From assembly GCA_023150345.1 (NCBI GenBank), contig JAKLLB010000004.1, positions 1-64,000 on the forward strand: a stretch of 64,000 nt of DNA, read 5' to 3'. This DNA comes from Aquabacterium sp. (GTDB lineage: Bacteria > Pseudomonadota > Gammaproteobacteria > Burkholderiales > Burkholderiaceae_C). A program made the translations under genes and the position numbers. The notes beneath the pieces are model-generated. The model saw nothing but the letters and a program-made list of their open reading frames with translations, was not told the DNA's origin and searched no databases. Shown piece after piece: positions 1-8,778 of this stretch (the stretch's first letter is position 1; the number at the start of each line of letters is the position of its first letter).

Positions 1-243
1 CGCCCACCCGTGCCGGCAGAGTCATCCAGCCAGCGGTGTTCCAGCTGCCGATCAGGCCCTGGCCCCACTCCTGCGCCACCACCTGCTGCACCCGGGCCGG
101 CGTGGCGCGTGGCAGCACGCCCAGCGAGTTGCCATCGAGGTAGATCAGGCCCTCGGGAATGTCGAACTGCGCGCGCAGGGGTGCCAGTGGGTCGGCCTCA
201 TCCAGTGCGCGGGCATGCTCGCGGGTCAGCTCGGGTGTGGTCA
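1..243 (-). CDS. kynU: Kynureninase, N-terminal fragment (cut by window edge)
   Basis: Kynureninase is the PLP enzyme that cleaves L-kynurenine to anthranilate and alanine. Reading from the ATG at 243 gives 81 codons that run off the left edge. The visible part contains the block YLDGNSLG, typical of the kynureninase N-terminus, followed by a region with GSWNTAGW. The start lies 23 nt downstream of the kynB stop, so the two are probably co-transcribed. The catalytic lysine lies outside the window. The family call rests on the N-terminal block and on the kynB neighbour. Confidence 0.85.
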
Positions 244-266
244 TGGGCGTCGGGGTCGGATGGGGT

Positions 267-899
267 TCACAGCGCGCGCAGCACCGCGCGCACCGGCGAG
301 GCGTCGGCCGCGACCAGCTTCAACGGCAGTGCGATGAGTTCGTAGTCGCCCTCGGGGATCTGATCGAGCACCAAGTTCTCGAGCACCCGCAGGTCGCGCC
401 TCAGCACCGCGTGGTGGCTGGGCAGGTCCTTGCTGTCGGCGGGGTCGATGCTGGCCGTGTCGATGCCCACCAGGCGCACCCCTCGGTCGGCGAGCGCTTC
501 GATCGTCCGAGGATCGAATGCCGCCAGGTTCGGGTCCCAGCGGTCGGGTGCCTGTGCGTAGGTGCGCACCAGCACCCGCGGGGGCAACGGCGAGCGGCCA
601 TCGATGGCATGGACCAGGTCGCACCACTGCAGCAACAGGCCGCGCCCGATGGCGTGTATGACCCGGCAGGGGCCAAGGTAGGGATCGAGCGCCACGGCGC
701 CGATGCTCGCACCGCCGGGGTGGTAGTGCAGGGGCGCATCGGCGTGGGCGCCGGTATGGGGCGACAGGCGCAGCGTGCTCACGTTCACCGGACACTGCGG
801 GCCGATCGACCATGCCCACTGCTGCTCGTACTCGGCATCCCCGGGGAACACGGGCGCACCCGGCCCGACGGGGGGCGAGATGTCCCACAGTGGCTTCAT
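267..899 (-). CDS. kynB: Kynurenine formamidase
   Basis: Hydrolyses N-formylkynurenine to kynurenine plus formate in the oxidative tryptophan pathway. The 210-residue product has the usual KynB (cyclase-like metal hydrolase) length. The metal-binding block [12 protein letters not shown] is present about 50 residues from the start. The ATG at 899 gives [10 protein letters not shown], a standard KynB start, although the frame stays open further upstream. It lies between a YkgJ-like gene (40 nt upstream) and kynU (23 nt downstream). Tryptophan 2,3-dioxygenase is not in the window and may lie beyond the left edge. Confidence 0.92.
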   Translation of the reverse strand: MKPLWDISPPVGPGAPVFPGDAEYEQQWAWSIGPQCPVNVSTLRLSPHTGAHADAPLHYHPGGASIGAVALDPYLGPCRVIHAIGRGLLLQWCDLVHAIDGRSPLPPRVLVRTYAQAPDRWDPNLAAFDPRTIEALADRGVRLVGIDTASIDPADSKDLPSHHAVLRRDLRVLENLVLDQIPEGDYELIALPLKLVAADASPVRAVLRAL

Positions 900-939
900 C
901 CGGCGATGATAGAAGCGCCCCGATTGGTTGACAAGTAAA

Positions 940-1290
940 TCAATTGGCGGTGCCTGATCCCAGCGGGGGCAGGCCGTATCGGGCACGCGCGCGGTCGCAG
1001 GCATCGTCGCCCACGCCATGTGCCGCGCGCAGTCCGAACTCGCGGCACGGGGACGGGCGCCACTCGTAGATTCCGCAGCCGGCCTGTGCGCCGGGCTGGC
1101 CCACGAGCGCCGCGCAGCGCGGCGGCGCGTGGTCGGTGCCGCGCAGGCGCGCCAGGCTCGAGGTGATGACGATGGCCAATCCATCGGGCACGGTGCCGCC
1201 GCGGCTGGCGAGTTCCTCGCAGGCGAAGTCGACCCGAAACGCCGCGCAGCACGCGCCGCAGCGCGTGCAGGGGTTGTCGGGGCCGGTCAC
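940..1290 (-). CDS. YkgJ family cysteine cluster protein
   Basis: A 116-residue protein of the YkgJ/CxxCxxCC family, which probably binds a metal or Fe-S cluster; its function is unproven. The N-terminus has CTRCGACC, the family signature, followed by further cysteines (near FACEE, RCAAL and GCGIY) and the block RPSPCREF. The start is a GTG at 1290 that overlaps the TGA of the upstream fusion gene in a GTGA arrangement, so translation is likely coupled to it. The frame is open further upstream, but that part is a shadow of the neighbouring gene. Confidence 0.8.
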   Translation of the reverse strand: MTGPDNPCTRCGACCAAFRVDFACEELASRGGTVPDGLAIVITSSLARLRGTDHAPPRCAALVGQPGAQAGCGIYEWRPSPCREFGLRAAHGVGDDACDRARARYGLPPLGSGTAN

Positions 1291-2444
1291 TGGGCGTCGG
1301 CGCTGGCGGCGAAGGTGGCCACCCACTCGGGCAGTCCGCCCCGGAACCAGTAGACCTTCGTGAAGCCGGCGGCCACCGCCGCCTTGCTGGCCTTGTAGGA
1401 CTTCCAGCACTCGGCGCCGTTGCACGCGAAGATGGTGGGCTTGGACTTGTCGAGCTTGTTCAGGCCGGAGAAGTCGTCCTTCGATCCATCGAAGGCGACA
1501 TCCTTCAGGCTCTTCTCGTGATACGGAACCCACACCGCCTTGGGAACGTGGCGCGCGTTGTATTCCTTCTCGCTGCGCGTGTCGACCATCACCGCGCCCT
1601 GGGCCACGAGTTGTCGCACCTCGGGCGCAGTCACGATGGTGGCACCGGGCAGCAAGGTTGGCGTGAAGTGCCCCAGTTCGGCCACCGTGCGGTATTGCGT
1701 GAGGTCGGCTCGCAACGCGACCGGCTTCAGTCCGGAATTGCCACCGGGCGTGTTGAACCAGCGGGCCATGCGCTCGCGTACCGGCTGGGGCAGGCTCTTC
1801 TTGACGACCACGGACAGGCCGCCCGGCACTGGCGAAGACGTGGCCAGCAGTGTGCCGGCCTTGGGGTTGTCCTTGGACCAGGCCAACCACTCGCTGTGTC
1901 GCACCACGGTGGCGTCGCTCATGCCCAGACCCAGGGCCACCAGCCCCGCGGCGGGATAGCGGGCATGCTCGACCTTCATGTCGCGCATCGACAACCCGGC
2001 GGCGTTGAGCAGGCCCCGCGCCATGTAGGTGTAGATGGAGTCCTGCTGCGGCAGGTACAGGTTTCGGCCCTTGAGGACGGACACCGAGCCCATGCCGGAG
2101 CGGGCCACCAGGACGAACTGCTCCTGTTCATCGGTGGAGCCCACGAGCTCGAAGCCACGCGACAGCGCCGAGGCTGCCACCTGGGGCGGCGCGATGTAGA
2201 CATCGTGCTCGCCGGTGCGGGTGGCCCGCATGACATCGGTGAGGTCCTCGCTGTAGACGACGTTGACGGCTTCACCGGTGGCGCGCTCCAGTTGTGACCC
2301 GACGGCCTCGCGCGACACCCGCAGGGCGTCGCGCTTGGAGGTGGGTTCGCCGGCAATCACGGTGATGATGCCGGCCTGCGCAGCGGCGCAGGCAAACCAG
2401 GTGGCGCAAGTGATGACCCGGCTGACGATGCGTGTGCAGTTCAT
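1287..2444 (-). CDS. Phosphonate-type (PhnD-like) binding protein fused to a rhodanese domain
   Basis: A 385-residue two-domain protein. Residues about 1-24 are hydrophobic and look like a Sec signal peptide. Residues about 26-250 resemble PhnD/SsuA-type periplasmic binding proteins (VYSEDLTDVMRA, DVYIAPPQVAA, SDATVVRHSEW). Residues about 268-380 form a rhodanese domain with VDTRSEKEYNARHVPKA and the candidate active loop CNGAECWKS, where Cys341 is the predicted sulfur carrier and Cys346 is an extra cysteine. The ATG at 2444 is chosen because the signal peptide begins there; the open frame continues upstream. It is divergent from a sulfite dehydrogenase pair, which suggests periplasmic sulfur chemistry (inference). 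The ligand is unknown. Confidence 0.8.
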   Translation of the reverse strand: MNCTRIVSRVITCATWFACAAAQAGIITVIAGEPTSKRDALRVSREAVGSQLERATGEAVNVVYSEDLTDVMRATRTGEHDVYIAPPQVAASALSRGFELVGSTDEQEQFVLVARSGMGSVSVLKGRNLYLPQQDSIYTYMARGLLNAAGLSMRDMKVEHARYPAAGLVALGLGMSDATVVRHSEWLAWSKDNPKAGTLLATSSPVPGGLSVVVKKSLPQPVRERMARWFNTPGGNSGLKPVALRADLTQYRTVAELGHFTPTLLPGATIVTAPEVRQLVAQGAVMVDTRSEKEYNARHVPKAVWVPYHEKSLKDVAFDGSKDDFSGLNKLDKSKPTIFACNGAECWKSYKASKAAVAAGFTKVYWFRGGLPEWVATFAASADAQ

Positions 2445-2760
2445 GGTGCGTGCTTCCAAACCAGTTGGGCGGCCAGGCGCGGCCGTACGCGGTACTGCCA
2501 CGCGGGGGGCGGGCGCGAGCTCCCCACGTGTCCGATTTTCGGTAGCGTCAAGGCCAGGTTTGAGGAAGAACCTGTACGAGTGTGTAAGCAGTGATTTCCG
2601 CCGCTGCGGCAATCCTGTTGTTACAACTACCATAGCGCGTCAGACGGCCGCGCTGCGAGCGGCCAGCAACCTTCATGGCCCAGCGGTCCAAGCCCATCGG
2701 CATTTCGCTGAACTGGACTGCGTGGGCCTGTCCGCCAACGATCTACCTGGAGTCGATGTC
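2445..2760. other. 316-nt intergenic region between divergent genes
   Basis: This stretch separates the start codons of the binding-protein/rhodanese fusion (minus) and the sulfite dehydrogenase gene (plus) and must carry both promoters. Its centre (about 2570-2640) is less GC-rich than the surroundings. I could not pick out a convincing sigma-70 promoter pair, a hairpin or an RNA gene. Confidence 0.5.
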
Positions 2761-3972
2761 ATGTCCGTGCCCCGTCCGTCCCTACCCCGTCGCCTGGTGC
2801 TCAAGGGCACGGCCGGCGCCCTGGCTGCCGCTGGCTTGGGCAGTTGGACCGTAGGCGCGCAGGCGCAGGCAGCCGCCGCGGTCAAGCCATTGCCGCCCTA
2901 TGCCGCGTGGAAGGATGCGCGCAGCATGATCGTCCACAGCTCCAGCACCATCGAGACCCGGCGCGGGACGTTCGGGCTGGGCGTGGTGACGCCCGCCGAT
3001 CGGCTGTACATCCGCAACAACCTGCCGGCGCCAGACGCATCCGTGGTGGCCGACCCCGACGCCTGGCGCATCGAGATCGCCGGCGTGGCCACCCCCATGA
3101 CGCTGAGCGTCGGCCAGCTCAAGTCGCTGGGCGTCGAGACAGTGGCCACGGTGCTGCAGTGTTCCGGCAACGGGCGCGGCTTCTTCCCGAGCAAGCCCAG
3201 CGGAACGCCCTGGAAAGTGGGTGCGGCCGGCTGCGTCGTCTGGACCGGCGTGCCGGTGCGCGCCGTGGTCGCGGCACTGGGCGGGTTGGCATCAGGCGCG
3301 CGCTACATGACCGGCACCGGCGGCGAAAAGCTGCCCGACGGCGTCGATCCCAAGTCGGTGGTGGTCGAACGGTCGTTGCCGCTCGCGGCGATGGACGATG
3401 CCTTGCTGGCATGGGAAATGAACGGCCAGCCGCTGTCGCTGGCCCATGGCGGGCCACTTCGGCTGGTGGTGCCGGGGTATTCCGGCGTCAACAACATCAA
3501 ATACGTGCGGCAACTTGCATTCGGCGGCGCAGAGTCCCAGGCGCGCATCATGGCGCATGGCTACCGCATCACGCCGCCGGGCAGCAAGTCCGATCCATCT
3601 CAGCCCTCGGTGCTGGCCATGGACGTGAAGTCCTGGATCGAGTCGCCCCTGGGCGAGCCCGGACCGGTACCGCGTGGCACCACGCAGATCACCGGCCTGG
3701 CCTTCGGCGGCCTGCATGCGGTCGAGCGTGTCGAAGTGTCGATCGATGGTGGCCAGAGCTGGCGCGAGGCCCGCTTCATCGGGCCCAACCTGGGCCGCTA
3801 CGCATGGCGGCAGTTCGTGCTGCAGGTCGATCTGCAGCCCGGCACCTACACGCTGGCCAGCCGGGCCACCGATGCCCGCGGCCAGACGCAGCCGCAGCAC
3901 CGTACCGAGAACACCGGCGGCTACAACAACAACAGCTGGACCGACCATGCCGTGAAGGTGGTCGTGGCGTGA
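2761..3972 (+). CDS. Sulfite dehydrogenase, molybdopterin subunit (SorA/SoxC-like)
   Basis: A 403-residue member of the sulfite oxidase family, predicted to oxidise sulfite in the periplasm and pass electrons to the cytochrome encoded next. The N-terminus carries a twin-arginine signal (RRLVLKG, residues 10-16, then a hydrophobic stretch ending near AQAQA). The molybdenum-ligating cysteine is Cys134 in VLQCSGNGRG. The C-terminal third has the Mo-cofactor dimerisation-type block (VERVEVSIDGGQSW) and ends with NNSWTDHAVKVVV. ATG 2761 is chosen because it places the Tat motif at the N-terminus; the frame is open upstream without homology. It could be SoxC rather than SorA, but no other sox gene is visible. 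Confidence 0.88.
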   Translation: MSVPRPSLPRRLVLKGTAGALAAAGLGSWTVGAQAQAAAAVKPLPPYAAWKDARSMIVHSSSTIETRRGTFGLGVVTPADRLYIRNNLPAPDASVVADPDAWRIEIAGVATPMTLSVGQLKSLGVETVATVLQCSGNGRGFFPSKPSGTPWKVGAAGCVVWTGVPVRAVVAALGGLASGARYMTGTGGEKLPDGVDPKSVVVERSLPLAAMDDALLAWEMNGQPLSLAHGGPLRLVVPGYSGVNNIKYVRQLAFGGAESQARIMAHGYRITPPGSKSDPSQPSVLAMDVKSWIESPLGEPGPVPRGTTQITGLAFGGLHAVERVEVSIDGGQSWREARFIGPNLGRYAWRQFVLQVDLQPGTYTLASRATDARGQTQPQHRTENTGGYNNNSWTDHAVKVVVA

Positions 3973-4346
3973 GTGTTGCCGCCGCCGCGCGCGCGGGCGC
4001 CGGCGGCACGGCGCGATGGTGGCTGAGCGCTTGCCTGTGGGCAGCGGCCCCGGTCCCGGCGTGGCCGCAGGCAGTGCCGCCCGCGACTGCCACGCTCGAG
4101 CTGGGGCGCGAGGTGTTCCTGCGCAAGGCGGTGCCGGCCTGTGCGGTCTGCCACACGCTCGAGGCCGCCGCAGCGAGCGGCGCCGTGGGTCCGGTGCTCG
4201 ACGAACTGAGGCCGGACGCGCAGCGCGTGGCCAAGGCCGTGCGCAACGGTCTCGGGGCGATGCCCCCCTTCCAGGGTGTGCTCAGCGACGCCGAAATCGA
4301 AGCCGTGGCTGCCTACGTGGCCGTCTCGACGGGCGCAGCGCGCTGA
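3969..4346 (+). CDS. Monohaem cytochrome c, electron acceptor of the sulfite dehydrogenase (SorB-like)
   Basis: A 125-residue secreted c-type cytochrome. A hydrophobic signal segment (about residues 14-35, ending PAWPQA) is followed by a single haem motif CAVCH (Cys58, Cys61, His62), with a candidate axial methionine in AMPPFQG. The start is a GTG at 3969 overlapping the upstream TGA (GTGA), implying translational coupling. This gene order matches the SorAB sulfite:cytochrome c oxidoreductase of sulfur-oxidising bacteria. The partner identity is inferred from context; small monohaem cytochromes are otherwise hard to assign. Confidence 0.85.
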   Translation: MSVAAAARAGAGGTARWWLSACLWAAAPVPAWPQAVPPATATLELGREVFLRKAVPACAVCHTLEAAAASGAVGPVLDELRPDAQRVAKAVRNGLGAMPPFQGVLSDAEIEAVAAYVAVSTGAAR

Positions 4347-4379
4347 GCGCGAGGCATCCCATCGGCCTCGTCAGCGGGC

Positions 4380-5870
4380 TCAGCGGGGGTCGTCCGCAGG
4401 CGCCTGGGGCACCGAGGCGCGCACCACCGTCACGCTGCAATCGGACTCGGCGACCACTTGCGACGACACGCTGCCCAGGTAGCGGCGCAGCCCGGAGGTG
4501 CCGCGCGCGCCCATCACGATGTGGTCGACTTGATTGCGCCGGGCGAACTCGACGATGGCCGTCGCGACATCGGGCGCTTCCAGCACATGGAACGTCAGCC
4601 GCCCGTCGTCGAGGTTGAGCCCCTTGCTGATCGGCCGCGCCCAGTGCTTCAGGCCCACCAGTTGCTGCACGTGGCGGCTGCGGCCGTCCTCGTCGACGAG
4701 ATCGTCCATGCCGATGCGGGCAGTCTTCATCACGCTCGTGCAGGCCAGGCGGGCACCCGGTTCGGCCAGCACGATGCGACGCACGCTCTCGCGCAGCTTG
4801 TCCAGCAGCTCTGGGGCAGCGTTGTCGACGTCGACCGCGGCCAGGATGATCGGGCTGCGGTCGAGTTGCTCGCTGGCCTTGGTGTGAGCGGGCGCCGGTT
4901 CGGCGCCCAATGCGAAGAACCAGCGCTTGAAGTTGCGCAGCGTGCCGCTGCTTTGCATGCGCTCGGCACGCCGGGTGAGTGCGACCTGGGTCGGGTTTTG
5001 CAGGTCGAGCGCGAGTTGCGCCGCGCTCTGGTAGCGGCGCTCGGGCTTGACCTCCAGGCACTTGAGGATCACCTCCTGCAGCCAGGGCGGGCAATCGGCG
5101 CGCAGCGCACGCGGTGGCACCGGGTCCAGCCACAGCCGCCGGCGCAGGCCACGCACGCTGTCGGGCGAGCCGAAGGGGCGCTCGCCGGTGGTGAAGTGGT
5201 AGAGCATCACGCCCAGCGCGAACAGGTCGCTGCGCGGGTCGTGGCGCACGAACTGCACCTGCTCGGGCGACATGTACGGGCCCGTGCCCATGGGCAGCGT
5301 GAACTCCTCCTCCAGCAGGTCGGGCAGGTGGTCATGGCGCGACAAGCCGAAGTCGACCAGCACCGCCGTACCGTCGGGACGGAACATGATGTTGCTGGGC
5401 TTGATGTCCAGGTGCACCAGGTTCTGCCGGTGCAGGTCGTGCAGCGCAGTGGCCACGCGCGACCCGATCTCGATCACCTCGTCCAGCGCCAGCGGCGCAT
5501 GCTCCAGCCGCGGGCGCAGCGAGGCACCCTCGATGCGTTCCATCACGATGTAGGGCTGCCGCGTGAAGTCGCCCTTGGCGATGAACTTCGGCACATGCGC
5601 GCCACCGAGCATCGGCATGATCATCTGTTCGACCTCGAAGCCGACGATGGTGGCCGGGTCCTCGCCGCCCTTGATGCGCGGCACCTTCATGATCAGCGGC
5701 AGGCGTGAGTCGCCGGCGTGATTGACCTCGCTGACCCGCCACAGATGCGCCATGCCACCCGTGTGCAGCTTCTCCTCGAGCCGGAAGCGATCGATCACCC
5801 GTCCAGGCTGCAGCGCAGCGGCGACACCGGTCGCCGCCGCTGGCAACGGGTTCGGTTCTCTACTGTCCAT
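4380..5870 (-). CDS. Serine/threonine protein kinase with C-terminal universal stress protein domain
   Basis: A 496-residue cytosolic fusion. The kinase (about residues 28-300) has an atypical glycine loop (LHTGGMAHLW), Lys62 in IMKVPR, the catalytic loop HLDIKPSN (Asp155), DFG at residues 173-175 and SPEQ in place of APE. Residues about 345-490 form a universal stress protein domain with the nucleotide-binding-like block GARGTSGLRRYLGS. A linker rich in basic residues (near FKRWFF) joins them. The start at 5870 overlaps the stop of the upstream metallophosphatase by 11 nt. Substrates are unknown. The key kinase residues are present, so it is likely active. Confidence 0.9.
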   Translation of the reverse strand: MDSREPNPLPAAATGVAAALQPGRVIDRFRLEEKLHTGGMAHLWRVSEVNHAGDSRLPLIMKVPRIKGGEDPATIVGFEVEQMIMPMLGGAHVPKFIAKGDFTRQPYIVMERIEGASLRPRLEHAPLALDEVIEIGSRVATALHDLHRQNLVHLDIKPSNIMFRPDGTAVLVDFGLSRHDHLPDLLEEEFTLPMGTGPYMSPEQVQFVRHDPRSDLFALGVMLYHFTTGERPFGSPDSVRGLRRRLWLDPVPPRALRADCPPWLQEVILKCLEVKPERRYQSAAQLALDLQNPTQVALTRRAERMQSSGTLRNFKRWFFALGAEPAPAHTKASEQLDRSPIILAAVDVDNAAPELLDKLRESVRRIVLAEPGARLACTSVMKTARIGMDDLVDEDGRSRHVQQLVGLKHWARPISKGLNLDDGRLTFHVLEAPDVATAIVEFARRNQVDHIVMGARGTSGLRRYLGSVSSQVVAESDCSVTVVRASVPQAPADDPR

Positions 5871-6603
5871 CTTCCAGTCGGTGCGCCAGCCGCTGCGGCA
5901 GCGCAGCGGCGAGCATCTTGTCGCGCGCCGTGTCGTGGTCGTAGGGCACGCGGTGATAGGTGACGCTGGCGTCGGCGTCGTCGAACATGGCGTAGCACGC
6001 CGCCGGGTTGCCATCGCGCGGCTGTCCGGCCGAGCCCGGAATGACCAGCCACTGCCGGTGCGGCGGCACGGGGATGGCGACATCGGGTGTGGGAGTGAAG
6101 TCGCCCGCCTTGCCTGCGGCCGAAAGGTGATACAGGCGCGGCTCGTGCATGTGGCCGCAGAAGGTGTAGCGGCAACGGGTGGCCTGCAGGCTGCGCACGG
6201 CCTCGAGCCGGCCCTGGATGTAGTCCCAACCGGCCGGGTCCCATGCGTTGGCATGCACGTACAGGTGGTCGCCACTGACCTGCGACATCGGCAACGAAGC
6301 CAGGAAGTCGATCTGCACAGCGCTGAGCTGTGCGCGGGTCCAGTCGATCACGAAGCGCGGCTCGGGGCGCATGTGGGGCGATGCGCCGCGCACCACTGCG
6401 AGGTCGTGGTTGCCCTGTACCGCGATCGCCCCGTCGCGCACCAGCTCGCGCACGGCATCGACCACCCAGGCCGGGTCGGCGCCATAGCCGACGAAGTCAC
6501 CGAGCAGCACCCAGCGCCCGGCGCCGGCGGTGCGGGCGTGTTCGATCACGGCCTGCACCGCTTCGCGGTTGGCATGCAGGTCCGACAGCAGGGCGGTCTT
6601 CAT
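5860..6603 (-). CDS. Metallophosphoesterase family protein
   Basis: A 247-residue calcineurin-like phosphoesterase. The dimetal motifs are visible in order: LSDLHANREA near the start, GDFVGYGADP, GNHD in VQGNHDLAV, and GHMHEPRLY. This pattern matches YfcE/DNA-diadenosine-type phosphatases, but the substrate cannot be told from sequence. It lies 53 nt downstream of argF and overlaps the start of the kinase/USP gene by 11 nt, so a shared transcript with the kinase is likely. A role opposing the kinase is only a guess, because this fold often acts on nucleotides. Confidence 0.85.
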   Translation of the reverse strand: MKTALLSDLHANREAVQAVIEHARTAGAGRWVLLGDFVGYGADPAWVVDAVRELVRDGAIAVQGNHDLAVVRGASPHMRPEPRFVIDWTRAQLSAVQIDFLASLPMSQVSGDHLYVHANAWDPAGWDYIQGRLEAVRSLQATRCRYTFCGHMHEPRLYHLSAAGKAGDFTPTPDVAIPVPPHRQWLVIPGSAGQPRDGNPAACYAMFDDADASVTYHRVPYDHDTARDKMLAAALPQRLAHRLEDGQ

Positions 6604-6656
6604 GGCACCGATGGTGAACGCCCGGGCTGACGCGGATCTGATCGGGGTGCCAGCGC

Positions 6657-7589
6657 TCAGCCGATGCGGCCGAGCAACAGATACTCCATCAGTGCCTTCT
6701 GCACGTGCATGCGGTTCTCGGCCTCGTCCCACACCACCGATTGCGCGCCGTCGATCACCTCGGCGGCGACTTCCTCGCCGCGATGCGCCGGCAGGCAGTG
6801 CATGAACAGCGCATCGGACGCGGCGGCGGCCATCATCCGCGGGTCGACACACCAGCGCGCGAACGCCTTCACGCGCGCTTCGTTCTCGGCCTCGTAGCCC
6901 ATGCTGGTCCAGACATCGGTGGTCACCAACGCCGCGCCGCGGCAGGCCTCCAGCGGATCGGCGTAGACCTTGAAGCAGCTGCGATCGCCGATGCCGGCCA
7001 CCTGAGGGTCGACTTCGTACCCGCCCGGGGTGCTGACGTGCACCGTGAAGCCCAGGACTTCGGCGGCCTGAAGCCACGTGTTGGCCATGTTGTTGCCGTC
7101 GCCCACCCAGGCCACCACCTTGCCGCGGATGTCGCCGCGGTGCTCGATGTAGGTGTAAAGGTCGGCCAGGATCTGGCAGGGGTGGAACTCGTTGGTCAGG
7201 CCGTTGATCACCGGCACGCGCGAGTGCGCGGCGAAGCGCTCGATCTTGGTCTGCTCGAACGTGCGGATCATCACCAGGTCGACCATGCGGCTGATGACGC
7301 GGGCCGAATCCTCCACCGGCTCGGCGCGGCCGAGCTGGCTGTCGCCGGTGGTCAGGTGCACCACCGAGCCGCCCATCTGGTACATGCCGGCCTCGAAGCT
7401 CACGCGTGTGCGGGTGCTGGCCTTCTCGAAGATCATCGCCAGCGTGCGGTCCACCAGCGGCTGGTACTTCTCGTAGTTCTTGAAGCGCGTCTTGATGATG
7501 CGGGTGCGCTCGAACAGGTAGGCGTATTCCTCGGCGCGCAGGTCCTTGAACTGCAGGTAGTGCTTCATCAGGCTGTATCCGGGTTTCAT
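6657..7589 (-). CDS. argF: Ornithine carbamoyltransferase
   Basis: Cytosolic transferase making citrulline from ornithine and carbamoyl phosphate in arginine synthesis. The 310-residue protein carries STRTR (carbamoyl phosphate loop) early on, FHPCQ in the middle and HCLPAHRG near the end, all diagnostic. Two starts are possible: ATG 7589, used here, and ATG 7568 (MKHYLQF), which would match the more common N-terminus. The gene is 10 nt downstream of argD, forming a compact argD-argF operon. Confidence 0.96.
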   Translation of the reverse strand: MKPGYSLMKHYLQFKDLRAEEYAYLFERTRIIKTRFKNYEKYQPLVDRTLAMIFEKASTRTRVSFEAGMYQMGGSVVHLTTGDSQLGRAEPVEDSARVISRMVDLVMIRTFEQTKIERFAAHSRVPVINGLTNEFHPCQILADLYTYIEHRGDIRGKVVAWVGDGNNMANTWLQAAEVLGFTVHVSTPGGYEVDPQVAGIGDRSCFKVYADPLEACRGAALVTTDVWTSMGYEAENEARVKAFARWCVDPRMMAAAASDALFMHCLPAHRGEEVAAEVIDGAQSVVWDEAENRMHVQKALMEYLLLGRIG

Positions 7590-7599
7590 GGCAACAGGG

Positions 7600-8778
7600 C
7601 TAGGGCTCGACCAGGAAGTCGCGCACCAGCGGCACCAGCCGGGCCACGAGCTCGTCGACTTCGGCCGGCGTGATCACCAGCGCCGGCAGCAATCGGATGA
7701 CGCTGTCGGCTGTCACGCTCAGCAGCAGGCCGGCGTCCGCGGCGCGCTGCAGGAGCATGCCGCACGGGCGGTCGAGCTGCACGCCCAGCATCAGGCCCTG
7801 GCCGCGCACTTCCACGAAGCCGGGCACTCGGCCCAGGCCTTCGAGCAGGCCCGCCTTCAGGCGCTCGCCCATGGCCCGCGCGTGCTCGAGCAGACCGTCT
7901 TCTTCCATGATGCGCAGCGTCTCGATGCCCGCGCGCATGGCCAGCGGGTTGCCGCCGAAGGTGGTGCCATGGTTGCCCGGCCCCAGCACCTGCGCCGCGC
8001 GCGGGCCGGCGACGATGGCGCCGATGGGCACGCCCGAGCCCAGCCCCTTGGCCAGCGGCATGACGTCGGGCACGATGCCCGCCCACTGGTGGGCGAACCA
8101 CTTGCCGGTGCGGCCCACGCCGCACTGGACCTCGTCGAGCATCAGCAACCAGCCGTGCTCGTCGCACACGGCGCGCAGCTCGCGCAGCACGTCCAGCCGG
8201 GTGGGGTTGATGCCGCCCTCGCCCTGGATCGTTTCCAGGAAGATGGCCACGACGTCGGGGTTGCGCCGCGCCTCCTCGCGCACCCGCGCGATGTCGTTCA
8301 GCGGCAGCCGCACGAACCCCTCGACCAGCGGCTCGAAGCCCTTCTGGACCTTGGGGTTGCCGGTGGCCGACAGCGTGGCGATGGAGCGGCCGTGGAAGGC
8401 GTTCTCGTAGACGATGACCTGCGGACGCGCGATGCCGCGGTCGTGTCCGAACTTGCGGGCGATCTTGAGCGCACCCTCGTTGGCTTCAAGGCCCGAGTTG
8501 CAGAAGAACACCGACTGCAGCCCGGAGATCTCGCACAGCTTGTCGGCCAGCGCCTCCTGCAGCGGCATCTGGTAGTAGTTGCAGCAGTGGATGAGCTTCG
8601 CCACCTGTTCCTGCAGCGCCGGCACCAGCTTCGGGTGCGCGTGCCCCAGCGTATTGACGGCAATGCCGGCCAGGGCGTCCAGGTACTCTCGGCCTTCGGT
8701 GTCCCAGACGCGGCAGCCTCGGCCATGCGACAGCGCGAAGGGCAGCCGGCCGTAGGTGTTCATCACGTGGGAAGTCAT
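7600..8778 (-). CDS. argD: Acetylornithine aminotransferase
   Basis: PLP-dependent class III aminotransferase acting on N-acetylornithine; it can also serve succinyldiaminopimelate in lysine synthesis. The 392-residue length is normal. Visible motifs include the substrate/PLP block FCNSGLEANEGA, MLDEVQCGVGRTG, the PLP lysine in LAKGLGSGVP, and GTTFGGNPLA. The start MTSHVMNTYGRLP is typical of the beta-proteobacterial enzyme; the internal ATG at MNTYG is an alternative. First gene of the argD-argF unit, facing the divergent DUF3579 gene. Confidence 0.95.
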   Translation of the reverse strand: MTSHVMNTYGRLPFALSHGRGCRVWDTEGREYLDALAGIAVNTLGHAHPKLVPALQEQVAKLIHCCNYYQMPLQEALADKLCEISGLQSVFFCNSGLEANEGALKIARKFGHDRGIARPQVIVYENAFHGRSIATLSATGNPKVQKGFEPLVEGFVRLPLNDIARVREEARRNPDVVAIFLETIQGEGGINPTRLDVLRELRAVCDEHGWLLMLDEVQCGVGRTGKWFAHQWAGIVPDVMPLAKGLGSGVPIGAIVAGPRAAQVLGPGNHGTTFGGNPLAMRAGIETLRIMEEDGLLEHARAMGERLKAGLLEGLGRVPGFVEVRGQGLMLGVQLDRPCGMLLQRAADAGLLLSVTADSVIRLLPALVITPAEVDELVARLVPLVRDFLVEP

